A stretch of 40,888 nucleotides of DNA from Ligilactobacillus hayakitensis DSM 18933 = JCM 14209 (GTDB taxonomy: Bacteria; Bacillota; Bacilli; Lactobacillales; Lactobacillaceae): contig NZ_BAML01000013.1 in assembly GCF_000615845.1 (NCBI RefSeq), forward strand, positions 1 to 40,888. Reading direction: 5' to 3'. The position numbers were made by a program, and so were the translations under genes. Positions 20,608 to 29,232 of the stretch are shown piece by piece (the first letter of the stretch is position 1; the number at the start of each line of letters is the position of its first letter). The notes under the pieces were generated by a model that worked only from the letters and a program-made list of their open reading frames with translations, was not told the DNA's origin and ran no database searches.

Positions 20608-22671
20608 ATGAAAAAATTAATTTTAGCCGAAAAACCAAGTGTAGCTAGAGATATAGCGCGAATCTTAAAGGCTGATACACAAAAAAAGAATTATCTAGAA
20701 GGAAAGCAGTATGTCGTTACTTGGGCATTAGGTCACTTGTTAGGCTTAAAAATGCCAGAAGATTTGAATAAAGATTGGCAAAAATGGCAGAGTGAAACTT
20801 TACCAATGATTCCAAAATTTATTGGCATTAAACCACTACCAAAGTCTAGAGGACAGTTGGCGACAATTTCGCAGTTAGTTAAACGAAAAGATATTGATGA
20901 GATTGTGATTGCGACTGACGCCGGAAGAGAAGGAGAACTAGTTGCACGATGGATTTTACAATACGTTCGGGCGAACAAAAAAATTAGTCGGCTTTGGATT
21001 TCATCACAAACGGATAAAGCGGTGCGTGATGGGTTTAAAAATCTTAAACCAGCTAAAAATTATGATAATCTCTATGAATCTGCTTTAGCTAGGGCAACCG
21101 CGGATTGGTTAATTGGTTTAAACGTTACGCGTGCGCTCACGGTAAAATATGACGATAATTTATCAGCTGGACGTGTTCAAACACCAACCCTTGCATTAGT
21201 TCGTCAACAAGAAGAAAAAATTGAAAAATTTATTCCAAAGAAATATTTTCAAATTAACTTAACAGTTGATGGACAAAATGCTAGTTTAGTTCAAAAAAAT
21301 CAATTTGAATTTACTTCAAGGAATCAAGCTGAACAAAAGATAAGCGAATTACAAAAAAATGTAGGGCAAGTAAAAAAAGTCGAAAGAAAAATCAAAAAAC
21401 AACCAGCACCAACGCTATATGACCTAACTGATTTACAAAGGGATGCTAACCAACGTTACGGGTATTCAGCTAAAAAAACATTAGGCTTAGTTCAACGTTT
21501 ATATGAAGTGCATAAAACGGTATCATATCCGCGAACGGATAGTAAGTATCTGTCAAATGATATTAAAGCGACTTTAAAAGAGCGGTTGAATGCGATTAAG
21601 CGTAGTTCTAAAAAGGCGGAAGAAATTTTAAAAAAAGGAGCTAAAGTGGTTAAAACGTCAGTCTTTAATGACAGTAAAGTTTCAGATCACCATGCCTTAA
21701 TTCCAACAGAGCAAGTTCCTGATTTTGCCAAATATACGAATGATGAACAACGCATATATAATTTAATCGTTAACCGTTTTTTAGGTATTTTTGCAGAACC
21801 CTTTAAACAAGAACAAATTACAAGCCATGTTTATTTTGGAAATGAAGTTTTCATCTTTAAAGGTAAAAAAGTATTAGATTTAGGATGGAAGCAAGAAACT
21901 GAAGATACAAATGGAATTGTATTGAAAGAAAATCAAAAAATAGATTCTAAATTTAAGATTGAAGAAAAACTAACTATCCCACCAAGCCCATTAAGTGAAG
22001 CGAGCTTGTTGATGCAAATGGAAAAATTTGGCTTGGGAACACCGGCAACGCGTGCGGAAATTATTGAAAAATTAGTTAATACTCAAATGATGGAACGCGT
22101 TGGGAATGGTTTGAAAGTAACGCCAAAGGGCAAGCAACTTTTGAATTTGGTAAACCCTGAACTAGTATCGCCCAAATTAACCGCTAAGTGGGAACAACAA
22201 CTAGAAAATATTGCCTTAGGAAAATTAAAACAGCAAAAATTCATTCAAGATATTAAACAAGATACGAAAAAATTAGTGGCGGAAATTAAAAATAGTAATC
22301 AAAGCTATAAAGATTTCTCATTAACTAAGAAAAAATGTCCTGATTGCGATAGTTTCTTGAAGGTAAAGAAAACCCGTGATGGAGAACTCTATGTTTGTTC
22401 AAATCAAAGTTGTAACTATCGTCGTCGTAAAGATGCGAAAGTATCAAATCACCGCTGCCCACAATGCCATAAAAAGATGTTATTAATTGAAGGTAAAAAT
22501 GGAGTTTATTTCAGATGTAAGTTTGACGGAACCACTGAAAAACCAACTGATAAAAAGAAGAAAAAGATGACAAAAAAAGAGGAACGTCGACTCCTTAATA
22601 AGATTAATCAAGATGATGAACCACAAGAAAGCGCATTAGCTTTAGCATTAAAAGCAGCGTTGAAAGATTAA
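20608..22671 (+). CDS. topB: DNA topoisomerase III (type IA)
   Basis: This type IA enzyme passes single DNA strands and acts in decatenation or recombination intermediates. The Toprim domain starts KKLILAEKPSVARDIARIL and has the metal site ATDAGREGELVARW. The active tyrosine is in TVSYPRTDSKYL (about residue 309). The C terminus carries two zinc ribbons (CPDC...CSNQSC and CPQC...C) and ends in a lysine-rich tail. The ATG at 20602 touches the AAGAGG site, so the ATG at 20608 is preferred; this gives 687 residues. It is a single-gene unit with its own terminator. Plasmid and integrative-element copies are also common in this family, but nothing around it is mobile. Confidence 0.93.
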   Translation: MKKLILAEKPSVARDIARILKADTQKKNYLEGKQYVVTWALGHLLGLKMPEDLNKDWQKWQSETLPMIPKFIGIKPLPKSRGQLATISQLVKRKDIDEIVIATDAGREGELVARWILQYVRANKKISRLWISSQTDKAVRDGFKNLKPAKNYDNLYESALARATADWLIGLNVTRALTVKYDDNLSAGRVQTPTLALVRQQEEKIEKFIPKKYFQINLTVDGQNASLVQKNQFEFTSRNQAEQKISELQKNVGQVKKVERKIKKQPAPTLYDLTDLQRDANQRYGYSAKKTLGLVQRLYEVHKTVSYPRTDSKYLSNDIKATLKERLNAIKRSSKKAEEILKKGAKVVKTSVFNDSKVSDHHALIPTEQVPDFAKYTNDEQRIYNLIVNRFLGIFAEPFKQEQITSHVYFGNEVFIFKGKKVLDLGWKQETEDTNGIVLKENQKIDSKFKIEEKLTIPPSPLSEASLLMQMEKFGLGTPATRAEIIEKLVNTQMMERVGNGLKVTPKGKQLLNLVNPELVSPKLTAKWEQQLENIALGKLKQQKFIQDIKQDTKKLVAEIKNSNQSYKDFSLTKKKCPDCDSFLKVKKTRDGELYVCSNQSCNYRRRKDAKVSNHRCPQCHKKMLLIEGKNGVYFRCKFDGTTEKPTDKKKKKMTKKEERRLLNKINQDDEPQESALALALKAALKD

Positions 22672-22702
22672 AAATTATACCTGTTATATATAATGTGTAA
22701 AC

Positions 22703-22740
22703 AAAGAGTGTTTTTCAAAAAAACACTCTTTTTATTTTAT
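22703..22740 (+). terminator. Terminator after topB
   Basis: AAAGAGTGTTTTT (22703-22715) pairs with AAAAACACTCTTT (22719-22731), followed by a T-rich tract. Confidence 0.88.
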
Positions 22741-22900
22741 CCAATTTATTCATAATGTGTATATAAGGTTTTTAATTTTCAAAAAATATATGGGGCTATT
22801 TTTTTGGTTAAACTTTATAATATCAGCGTTCTTTCGGTGTATAAAGAAAGAGTATTGGTTTTTGTTCTTAAAAAAAATTAACAAAATATGAAAAAACATA

Positions 22901-22929
22901 TTGTGAAACGTTGATGTAAGTGTTATACT
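22901..22929 (+). promoter_or_regulatory. Promoter of the surface protein gene
   Basis: TTGTGA (22901-22906), 17 bases, then TATACT (22924-22929). The octamer AATGTGTA occurs three times around it, at 22692, 22754 and 22931, the last one just downstream of the -10. These could be regulator sites. The rest of the 306-base gap between topB and this gene is AT-rich with no gene seen. Confidence 0.65.
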
Positions 22930-22977
22930 CAATGTGTAATAAACAAAGTGTGAAAAAATAAAAAAGAGGTAATCGCT

Positions 22978-25512
22978 ATGGAAAACAAGAAATTAATAAC
23001 TGTTTCATTATTGTCAAATGCTGTTTTAATGGGAATTGCAGCACAAAAGGTTAATGCCGATAACGTAAATCCACAAGTTGCTAACGAACAAAGTACGCAA
23101 AATGTTGTTGATCCCAAAACTGAATACAATCATGTTGTAAATAACATTGAAGCTCAAAGTCAACAACAAGTGAACCAAGCAAATCAAGCTTATCAAGTTA
23201 CAGTACAAAATGTACAACAAGAATATAATGATAATGTAACTAAATTAACTCAAGATGCAAATGCTCAACAAGCAGAGTTAAAGAATCAGTTTAATATTCA
23301 AGTTAACCAAGTGAATCAAGCGAATGTAAACTATTCTGAACAAGAAAATAAGTATCTTCAAGAACTTGAAGCTGCTCAACAAGCAGTTGTGAGCGAACAA
23401 CAACAAGTTAATGATGCAAAGGTTACTTTAGATCAAGCGCAAGCAGCTGCTAAAAATACTTCAGAATATAAAGAAGCTATTAAAAAGTACACAACCGCAG
23501 TACCAGCAAGTCAAGTACACGGTGTTGATAGCTCTAATAATCCAGTGAGTGCACCTACTTATAATGCTGAAAATATTATTTCAAGTGAAGCACAACTTCC
23601 AACAACTTTAGTAGCACCACAAACAACAGCTCAAACACGTGCAGAAAGATCACATTATATGACTTACTACTATGCACCAAAAGATGATACATCTGCTAAA
23701 ATTTACAATGGTAATTTAACAGATAACCAAAAATTAGAACTTGCAGATTATGCTGTGACTCTTGTAAATTCATGGAGAAAAGCACAAGGACTTGATAACG
23801 TTAAGTTTAATAGAAATGTTCAACAAGCAACAGAAGACTTAGTTCAAGTTCGACTAGCTAATAATCTTGATTACAATCACCAAAACTTTGGTGTAAGATA
23901 TCAAAAAACATTTTTAGCACAAGGTTTAATTAGTACAGCTGAAAATCTATCATTAGATGCATTTGGACGTACAGCTATTTCAAAAGGTTACACAACAATG
24001 TTGGAATTGAAATTAGCAATTTTAAATACTGCAACAACAATGGTATACATGGATGAAAGTCCTGCAAACCAAGGCGGTCATACTAGAAACTTCAGAAATG
24101 CAGAATATATGGGCTTGGCACTTCAATATAATCCTACTTCACAAACTCCATATGTTTTAATTTGGGAAATGGCCAAACCAGTGAATGATTATCTTTGTGA
24201 CTACTATGCTAACGTGGCTGAAAAAGAACATGACTATACTACTAGAGATGTAGCTTTACGCGCTAAATATGTTGTTCAACAAGGTGATTACATACTTCAA
24301 TCAACAAATAAAATTAATCAAGCACTTCAAAACGGTCGTAATGCAGCTTTGAACTTGGTTAAGTCAAAATTTGAAAAACAACAAGCTGCATATAATACTG
24401 CTGCTAACAGTTTAAAGGTTGCAACAGATAAGTATAACGCTGCCAAAGTTGCTTTAGATAACTTTAGAGCAAGCAAAAAGGCAAGTGTTGCCCAAGCTAA
24501 TGAACGTATTAGTAGTTTGAAAGATCAATTAAGTCAAAACTTAGCTAATGTTCAAAGTAAATTAAATGCTGCAATCAGCGATGCTAAAAATGAAATGGAT
24601 AAGAAGATTAATCTTGCCCAACAAGATCGTGATAAGAAGATTACTCAAATTGCTGCTAAGAAGCATGAACTTATTGCAAATGCTCAAGTAGAAATGGATG
24701 CTAAGTTGAATAAGGCTAACAAACCAGCTGCTAAACCAGAAGTATCAGTTGTAGCTAAAGTAGATCAACGTGGTAAGGTTAATGTAACTGAATCTGATGA
24801 TAAAGCTGCAGTAGTAGCAAAAGATAGTGAAGTTAAACAAAGTAAGGAACTTCCAAAAATTATTTATAACCCAATTAAACATGACTTTGTTGTAAAAGAA
24901 AACACAGAAGTAAAACCAAGCAGTGAACTTCAAAAAGTAAACAGCAACCCAGTTAAACCAACTGCTGTTGTAAAAGAAAACACAGAAGTAAAACCAAGTA
25001 GTGAACTTCAAAAAGTAAACAACAACCCAGTTAAAGCAGCTGCTGTTGTAAAAGAAAACGCAGAAGTAAAACCAAGTAGTGAACTTCAAAAAGTAAACAA
25101 CAACCCAGTTAAGCTAGCTGCTACTGCAAAAGAAAATACTGCTGTTACAGCAGTAAATAATGGTGTACAAAGTCAACAAGAATCAAAGGATACATTTAAT
25201 GTAAGTCACGTTATCTCAAATGTGGCTAAGACAGTAACTAATGCGCCTCAAGCAGTTGAAGTTGTGACAAACCAATTTGTACCAGTAATTAAGGCTGCTG
25301 ATACAGCCGTAACAAGTGCTCAAGAAACAAGTGCTCAAGAAACTAAGGAAAATACTCCAGTTAAGCAAGCTTCTAAATCAAAAGTAAAAACTGAAAATGT
25401 GATGGCATCAAATGATGAAACAACAACATCAGTTAAAACAGTAATCGCTGGAGCAGTGGCTGCTGTAATTGCAGGAATGTCTGGTTTAGTAATTAAAAAA
25501 AGAAATAAATAA
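22978..25512 (+). CDS. Large secreted SEC10/PgrA-type surface protein with CAP-like domain and C-terminal repeats
   Basis: The 844-residue product starts with a signal peptide (LLSNAVLMGIAAQKVNADN). Next comes a glutamine/asparagine-rich coiled coil (about 45-160), a CAP/SCP-like domain (about 250-410; NSWRKAQGLDNVKFNRNVQQ, GGHTRNFRNAEYMG) and a second coiled coil (about 430-580). Three or more 26-residue repeats beginning VVKENTEVKPSSELQKV and a hydrophobic C terminus (VIAGAVAAVIAGMSGLVI) followed by KKRNK complete it. This layout matches SEC10/PgrA surface exclusion proteins. The tail has the hydrophobic and charged parts of a sorting signal, but at the LPXTG position the sequence reads NVMASNDE. 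It could be membrane-anchored or use a variant sortase. Its start follows AAAGAGGTAAT. Role in adhesion or cell-surface interaction is inference. Confidence 0.85.
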   Translation: MENKKLITVSLLSNAVLMGIAAQKVNADNVNPQVANEQSTQNVVDPKTEYNHVVNNIEAQSQQQVNQANQAYQVTVQNVQQEYNDNVTKLTQDANAQQAELKNQFNIQVNQVNQANVNYSEQENKYLQELEAAQQAVVSEQQQVNDAKVTLDQAQAAAKNTSEYKEAIKKYTTAVPASQVHGVDSSNNPVSAPTYNAENIISSEAQLPTTLVAPQTTAQTRAERSHYMTYYYAPKDDTSAKIYNGNLTDNQKLELADYAVTLVNSWRKAQGLDNVKFNRNVQQATEDLVQVRLANNLDYNHQNFGVRYQKTFLAQGLISTAENLSLDAFGRTAISKGYTTMLELKLAILNTATTMVYMDESPANQGGHTRNFRNAEYMGLALQYNPTSQTPYVLIWEMAKPVNDYLCDYYANVAEKEHDYTTRDVALRAKYVVQQGDYILQSTNKINQALQNGRNAALNLVKSKFEKQQAAYNTAANSLKVATDKYNAAKVALDNFRASKKASVAQANERISSLKDQLSQNLANVQSKLNAAISDAKNEMDKKINLAQQDRDKKITQIAAKKHELIANAQVEMDAKLNKANKPAAKPEVSVVAKVDQRGKVNVTESDDKAAVVAKDSEVKQSKELPKIIYNPIKHDFVVKENTEVKPSSELQKVNSNPVKPTAVVKENTEVKPSSELQKVNNNPVKAAAVVKENAEVKPSSELQKVNNNPVKLAATAKENTAVTAVNNGVQSQQESKDTFNVSHVISNVAKTVTNAPQAVEVVTNQFVPVIKAADTAVTSAQETSAQETKENTPVKQASKSKVKTENVMASNDETTTSVKTVIAGAVAAVIAGMSGLVIKKRNK
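24889..25122 (+). repeat. Three tandem 78-bp coding repeats
   Basis: Units begin at 24889, 24967 and 25045 with GTTGTAAAAGAAAAC and differ at few positions. A degenerate partial fourth begins at 25123, and a more diverged one precedes the array in protein sequence. Being 78 bp, the units keep frame and could expand or contract by recombination, changing stalk length. Confidence 0.9.
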
Positions 25513-25535
25513 AAGAAATTAAAAATTTTTAATAC

Positions 25536-25590
25536 AAAAAAAGCGTTAGAAATTACGTTGCTTAAGCGTAGATTTCTAACGTTTTTTATT
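25536..25590 (+). terminator. Terminator after the surface protein gene
   Basis: CGTTAGAAAT (25544-25553) pairs with ATTTCTAACG (25572-25581), flanked by an A-run and a T-run, with additional pairing inside the loop (TACG/CGTA). It may also serve the minus-strand gene that ends at 25622. Confidence 0.85.
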
Positions 25591-25621
25591 TGACTAAAAA
25601 GATAGTTTTTAGTATCAATGT

Positions 25622-25900
25622 TTAGCTTTTTATACCTAATAATTTAACAAGGGCTAATTGTATCCAAGATAATTTTTGCTTGTTTTTGATAGATTTTTTT
25701 ATTGGAGTGATGATTTTTTGATAAATCTTTTGCTTTTGAATCCATTTATGAAATTTAGGGGATGCCTTTGAGGCAAAGAAAATTGCAAGAAGGAAAAAGG
25801 GAACTTGTGGAATAATAGGTAAAGCAAGTCCGATCCCGCCTAAGGCAAAAAATATACTTGCTAACATCCAATGCAAGATATTGGTAAGAATAGTAGGCAT
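25622..25900 (-). CDS. DUF454 family small membrane protein (YbaN-like)
   Basis: The 92-residue product has two closely spaced hydrophobic segments, MLASIFFALGGIGLALPIIP and VPFFLLAIFFASKASPKFHK, the core of the DUF454/YbaN family. It is shorter than the E. coli member, and its C terminus is a basic stretch ending KLLGIKS. The start at 25900 follows AAGGAGTG. An in-frame upstream extension to 25939 has no ribosome-binding site. Function is unknown for the family. It lies alone on the minus strand. Confidence 0.8.
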   Translation of the reverse strand: MPTILTNILHWMLASIFFALGGIGLALPIIPQVPFFLLAIFFASKASPKFHKWIQKQKIYQKIITPIKKSIKNKQKLSWIQLALVKLLGIKS

Positions 25901-26109
25901 AAAATCACTCCTTTTTTTTATTATTTGTAAGTATATCATAGATTGTTTTAATTAGGTTATAAGAAAACTTTAAATTTATTCAAAGAGGTTTGTGTAAAGA
26001 TAAACAAAAAAGATTGTTGGAAATAATTTATGAAAATCAAAGCTAAAACGCCTTTAAATAGCAATATGTTAGGCAGAAAATTCGAATTTTGAATATTCGC
26101 TTAAAATAG

Positions 26110-26137
26110 TTGACTTAATTATTATGTGAATTATATC
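26110..26137 (+). promoter_or_regulatory. Promoter of fumC and the flavoprotein gene
   Basis: TTGACT (26110-26115), 16 bases, then TATATC (26132-26137), 42 bases before fumC. An imperfect palindrome around 26078-26100 (TTCGAATTTTGAA and GAATATTCG) just upstream is a possible operator. Confidence 0.6.
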
Positions 26138-26179
26138 ATAAAGTTATAAAATAATTATTTATTATGGGAGGATACCGCA

Positions 26180-27565
26180 ATGAAAGACTATCGTATTGAA
26201 GAAGATACACTTGGCGAAGTAAAAATTCCAGTTAACGCTCTCTGGGGCGCACAAACAGAACGTTCACGTAATAATTTTCCTACGGGACGCTTTATGCCGA
26301 TTGAAATTATCCGTGCTTTATTACAAATTAAAAAAGCTGCAGCTCAATCTAATATGGAATTAGATCAAATCAGCGCCGAAAAAGGTAATTTAATCGTTAA
26401 AAGTATTGATACTTTACTTGAATTAAGTGATGAAGAATTACGTCAAGATTTTCCTTTAAAAGTTTACCAAACAGGTTCTGGTACTCAAACTAATATGAAC
26501 TGTAACGAAGTTGTTGCTCATCAAGCAGCAAAGTTGAATCCTGAAATTGAAATTTTACCTAATGATGATGTAAATAAAGGTCAAAGTTCAAATGATATCT
26601 ATCCAACTGCAATGAATATTGTCGCTGCTGATGCAGTTGCTAAATTGGAAGAATCAGTTCAACATTTAATTGATGAATTAAAGAAGAAACAAGAACAATA
26701 TTGGAAAGTTGTAAAAATTGGTCGCACTCACTTACAAGACGCAACACCTTTAACTTTTGGTCAAGAAGTTTCTGGATGGGTTTCTGCTTTAGAACATGAC
26801 TTATCATACTTAAAGCAACTTGATAGCACATTACTTGAATTAGCTATGGGGGGAACTGCAGTTGGGACTGGTCTTAATGCAGCTCCTGGTTTTGCTGATG
26901 AAATTGCTAAAAAAGTTGGTAAGGTTTACGGTCACGAATTTACAGCTAAGAGCAACAAGTTCTATGGTTTATCACATCACTCAAACTTAAATGTGGTTCA
27001 TGGGGCAATTAAAACTTTAGCTTCAGATTTAATGAAGATTGCCAATGATGTGCGCTTCTTGGCTTCAGGGCCACGTGCTGGTTATGGAGAATTAAACATT
27101 CCAGCTAATGAACCAGGATCATCAATTATGCCAGGAAAAGTAAATCCTACTCAAGCAGAAGCAATCACAATGGCTGCAGTTCGTGTAATGGGAAATGACG
27201 TGGTTGTTGATTTAGCATCATCTCAAGGAAACTTTGAAATGAATGTTTATAAACCAGTTTTAATTGAAGCTTTCTTAGAATCAGCTGATGTTCTTACAGG
27301 AACAATGTATGGTTTTGCTGATAAAATGATTGCAGGTTTAACTGTTAATGAAAAGCGGATGCAAGAATTAGTTGATAATTCATTGATGACAGTTACAGCT
27401 TTATCACCATACATTGGGTATCACGATAGTGCAATGATTGCTCAAAAAGCTGATAAAGAAGGAACAACTTTGAAACAAGCTGCTTTAGCAACTGGTAAAG
27501 TTACAGAAGAACAATTTGATGAATGGGTAAACCCATTAAAGATGACAAATATCGATCGTGCATAG
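26180..27565 (+). CDS. fumC: Fumarate hydratase, class II
   Basis: The enzyme interconverts malate and fumarate without an iron-sulfur cluster. The family signature GSSIMPGKVNPTQAEA (mobile SS loop with catalytic serine) is present, as are QTGSGTQTNMNCNEV, GQSSNDIYPTAMN and GRTHLQDATPLTFGQE. Length is 461 residues, normal. The start follows GGGAGG. It is 26 bases before a fumarate-reductase-like flavoprotein, and together they form the malate-fumarate-succinate reductive branch, which serves as an electron sink in lactobacilli. Confidence 0.95.
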   Translation: MKDYRIEEDTLGEVKIPVNALWGAQTERSRNNFPTGRFMPIEIIRALLQIKKAAAQSNMELDQISAEKGNLIVKSIDTLLELSDEELRQDFPLKVYQTGSGTQTNMNCNEVVAHQAAKLNPEIEILPNDDVNKGQSSNDIYPTAMNIVAADAVAKLEESVQHLIDELKKKQEQYWKVVKIGRTHLQDATPLTFGQEVSGWVSALEHDLSYLKQLDSTLLELAMGGTAVGTGLNAAPGFADEIAKKVGKVYGHEFTAKSNKFYGLSHHSNLNVVHGAIKTLASDLMKIANDVRFLASGPRAGYGELNIPANEPGSSIMPGKVNPTQAEAITMAAVRVMGNDVVVDLASSQGNFEMNVYKPVLIEAFLESADVLTGTMYGFADKMIAGLTVNEKRMQELVDNSLMTVTALSPYIGYHDSAMIAQKADKEGTTLKQAALATGKVTEEQFDEWVNPLKMTNIDRA

Positions 27566-27591
27566 TCTAAGTAACAAGGAGAATTTAATAA

Positions 27592-28980
27592 ATGGCAAAG
27601 TTTATTTTTGAACCATGGGAAGCTTCTAAATTGGAAGATTCTTACGATGTTATTGTTATCGGCTCAGGAAGTACGGGATTAAGTGCGGCATTACAAGCTC
27701 AAGAATTAGGACTAAAAGCAGTTGTCTTAGAAAAGATGGATAAATTTGGTGGAAATACAAATAAAGCATCTTCGGGGATGAACGCTGCGGAAACAAACAT
27801 TCAATTACATCATGGTATTGTTGATAATATGGATGAATTTTATCAAGAAACATATCAAGGGGGAGGAAAATTAAACGATCCTGAACTTTTGAAGTTTTTT
27901 GTAAATCATTCAGCCTTAGCAATTGACTGGTTGAGTGATCATGGTATTGATTTAGGCGAATTAACAATTACTGGTGGAATGAGCAAGATGAGAACCCACC
28001 GTCCTACTTCATTAGCACCTGTGGGAGCATTTTTAATTGAAAATCTTTTAAAATTAGCGCAAAAAACTAATTTACCGGTATTTAATAAAACTATGGTAAC
28101 CAAATTATTACAAGAAAATGGTCGTGTTCATGGGGTAGAAGTAATTGTTGCTGGCCAAAGAAGATATTTAAAAGCTAAAACAGTTATTTTAGCCACGGGT
28201 GGATTTGGTGCTTCACAATCAATTATTCGCAAATACCGTCCTGATTTAGTTGAATATAAAACAACCAATCATCCAGGCGCAACTGGGGATGGAATTATTT
28301 TAGCTGAACAAGTTGATGCTCAAGTTATTCAAATGAATTTGATTCAAGTTCACCCAACGGTGCAACAAGATACAGACCGCGCATTCTTAATTGGAGAAGC
28401 AGTTCGTGGGGAAGGTGCAATCTTAGTTAATGCCCAAGGTCAACGATTTATTAACGAATTATCAACACGTAAAATCGTATCAAATGCAATTACTAGTTTA
28501 CCTGAACACAATGCGTACTTGATTTTTGATCAAGGAATTCGAGATCGGGTAAAAGCAATTGATTTTTATGACAGTGTTGGATTAGTTAAAACAGGCAAGA
28601 CTTTAGAACAATTAGCGCAAGTTTTAGAAATGGATGTAGCTAATTTAAAAACAACGGTTTCTTCATGGAATCAAGCGATTAAGTCTCAAGAAGATGTTAA
28701 ATTTGGTAGAACAACGGGGATGGAACGTGAAATTCAAAACGGTCCATTTTATGCGATTCGAATCGCCCCCGCAATTCACTATACAATGGGTGGAATTCAC
28801 ATTGATAAACAAACGCATGTTCTTGATACGAATGGAAATGTTATTTCCGGATTATTAGCTGCTGGTGAAGTTGCCGGTGGTCTGCATGGAAATAATCGTA
28901 TCGGTGGAAATTCAATCGCTGAAACAATTGTTTTTGGTTTACAAGCTGGGCGCCAAGCTTACCTAGAAAATGAAAAATAG
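27592..28980 (+). CDS. FAD-dependent fumarate reductase/flavocytochrome c-like flavoprotein
   Basis: This soluble flavoprotein probably reduces fumarate to succinate. The FAD-binding Rossmann motif is VIVIGSGSTGLSAALQAQEL near the N terminus and KFGGNTNKASSGMNA follows. Residues that correspond to the active site of Shewanella fumarate reductase are conserved in context: HPTVQQD, VRGEGAILVN, HYTMGGIH and NRIGGNSIAE. At 462 residues it is only the flavin/capping part; there is no heme domain and no FMN-binding domain. The electron donor is therefore not evident. It is co-transcribed with fumC and followed by a terminator. A related substrate such as urocanate cannot be excluded. Confidence 0.88.
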   Translation: MAKFIFEPWEASKLEDSYDVIVIGSGSTGLSAALQAQELGLKAVVLEKMDKFGGNTNKASSGMNAAETNIQLHHGIVDNMDEFYQETYQGGGKLNDPELLKFFVNHSALAIDWLSDHGIDLGELTITGGMSKMRTHRPTSLAPVGAFLIENLLKLAQKTNLPVFNKTMVTKLLQENGRVHGVEVIVAGQRRYLKAKTVILATGGFGASQSIIRKYRPDLVEYKTTNHPGATGDGIILAEQVDAQVIQMNLIQVHPTVQQDTDRAFLIGEAVRGEGAILVNAQGQRFINELSTRKIVSNAITSLPEHNAYLIFDQGIRDRVKAIDFYDSVGLVKTGKTLEQLAQVLEMDVANLKTTVSSWNQAIKSQEDVKFGRTTGMEREIQNGPFYAIRIAPAIHYTMGGIHIDKQTHVLDTNGNVISGLLAAGEVAGGLHGNNRIGGNSIAETIVFGLQAGRQAYLENEK

Positions 28981-28985
28981 TTAAC

Positions 28986-29028
28986 AAAAAGGTAATCTAT
29001 ACTAATAAGTATAGATTGCTTTTTTTGT
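28986..29028 (+). terminator. Terminator after the fumC operon
   Basis: AAAAAGGTAATCTATACT (28986-29003) pairs with AGTATAGATTGCTTTTTT (29009-29026) with one G-U pair. T residues follow. Confidence 0.9.
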
Positions 29029-29071
29029 GTTATGCGCTTTTGTGTGAAGGTAAATCGCCTAAAAAAGCGGA

Positions 29072-29205
29072 ATTCACAAAAAATTCACAAAAAAAGTACA
29101 CTTTCTGTATATACACACTTTGTGCCATGTGATAATATAATAGTTGTAAATAGGTGCACGTTAAGTGTGATTTATATAAAATGTGAGAAAAACAAAAAAT
29201 GTGTA
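29072..29205 (+). promoter_or_regulatory. Promoter region with short repeats upstream of the small membrane protein gene
   Basis: ATTCACAAAAA occurs twice in tandem (29072-29082, 29083-29093). CACACTTTGT (29114-29123) is the reverse complement of a site just after the promoter of the surface protein gene (22943-22952), and AATGTGTA (29198-29205) also recurs there. The -10 is probably TATAAT (29136-29141) or the extended TG-A-TAATAT (29130-29138); no good -35 is seen. Confidence 0.45.
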
Positions 29206-29232
29206 TGTGAATTTAGAAAGGTGGGTCTCATC

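Noticed and set aside
20602-22671. topB as sign of a plasmid or integrative element
   Set aside because: Topoisomerase III genes occur on such elements, but no relaxase, integrase, transposase or conjugation gene is nearby.
24745-25089. Antisense frame with repeated FYFCVFFYNSS-like units
   Set aside because: It is the reverse reading of the 78-bp repeats of the surface protein gene.
24889-25122. CRISPR-like spacing of repeats
   Set aside because: Units are contiguous, in frame, 78 bp long and without spacers; they code for protein repeats.
29032-29232. N-terminal extension of the small membrane protein
   Set aside because: The frame is open upstream, but the promoter elements lie within it and the ribosome-binding site GAAAGGTGGG points to the ATG at 29233.
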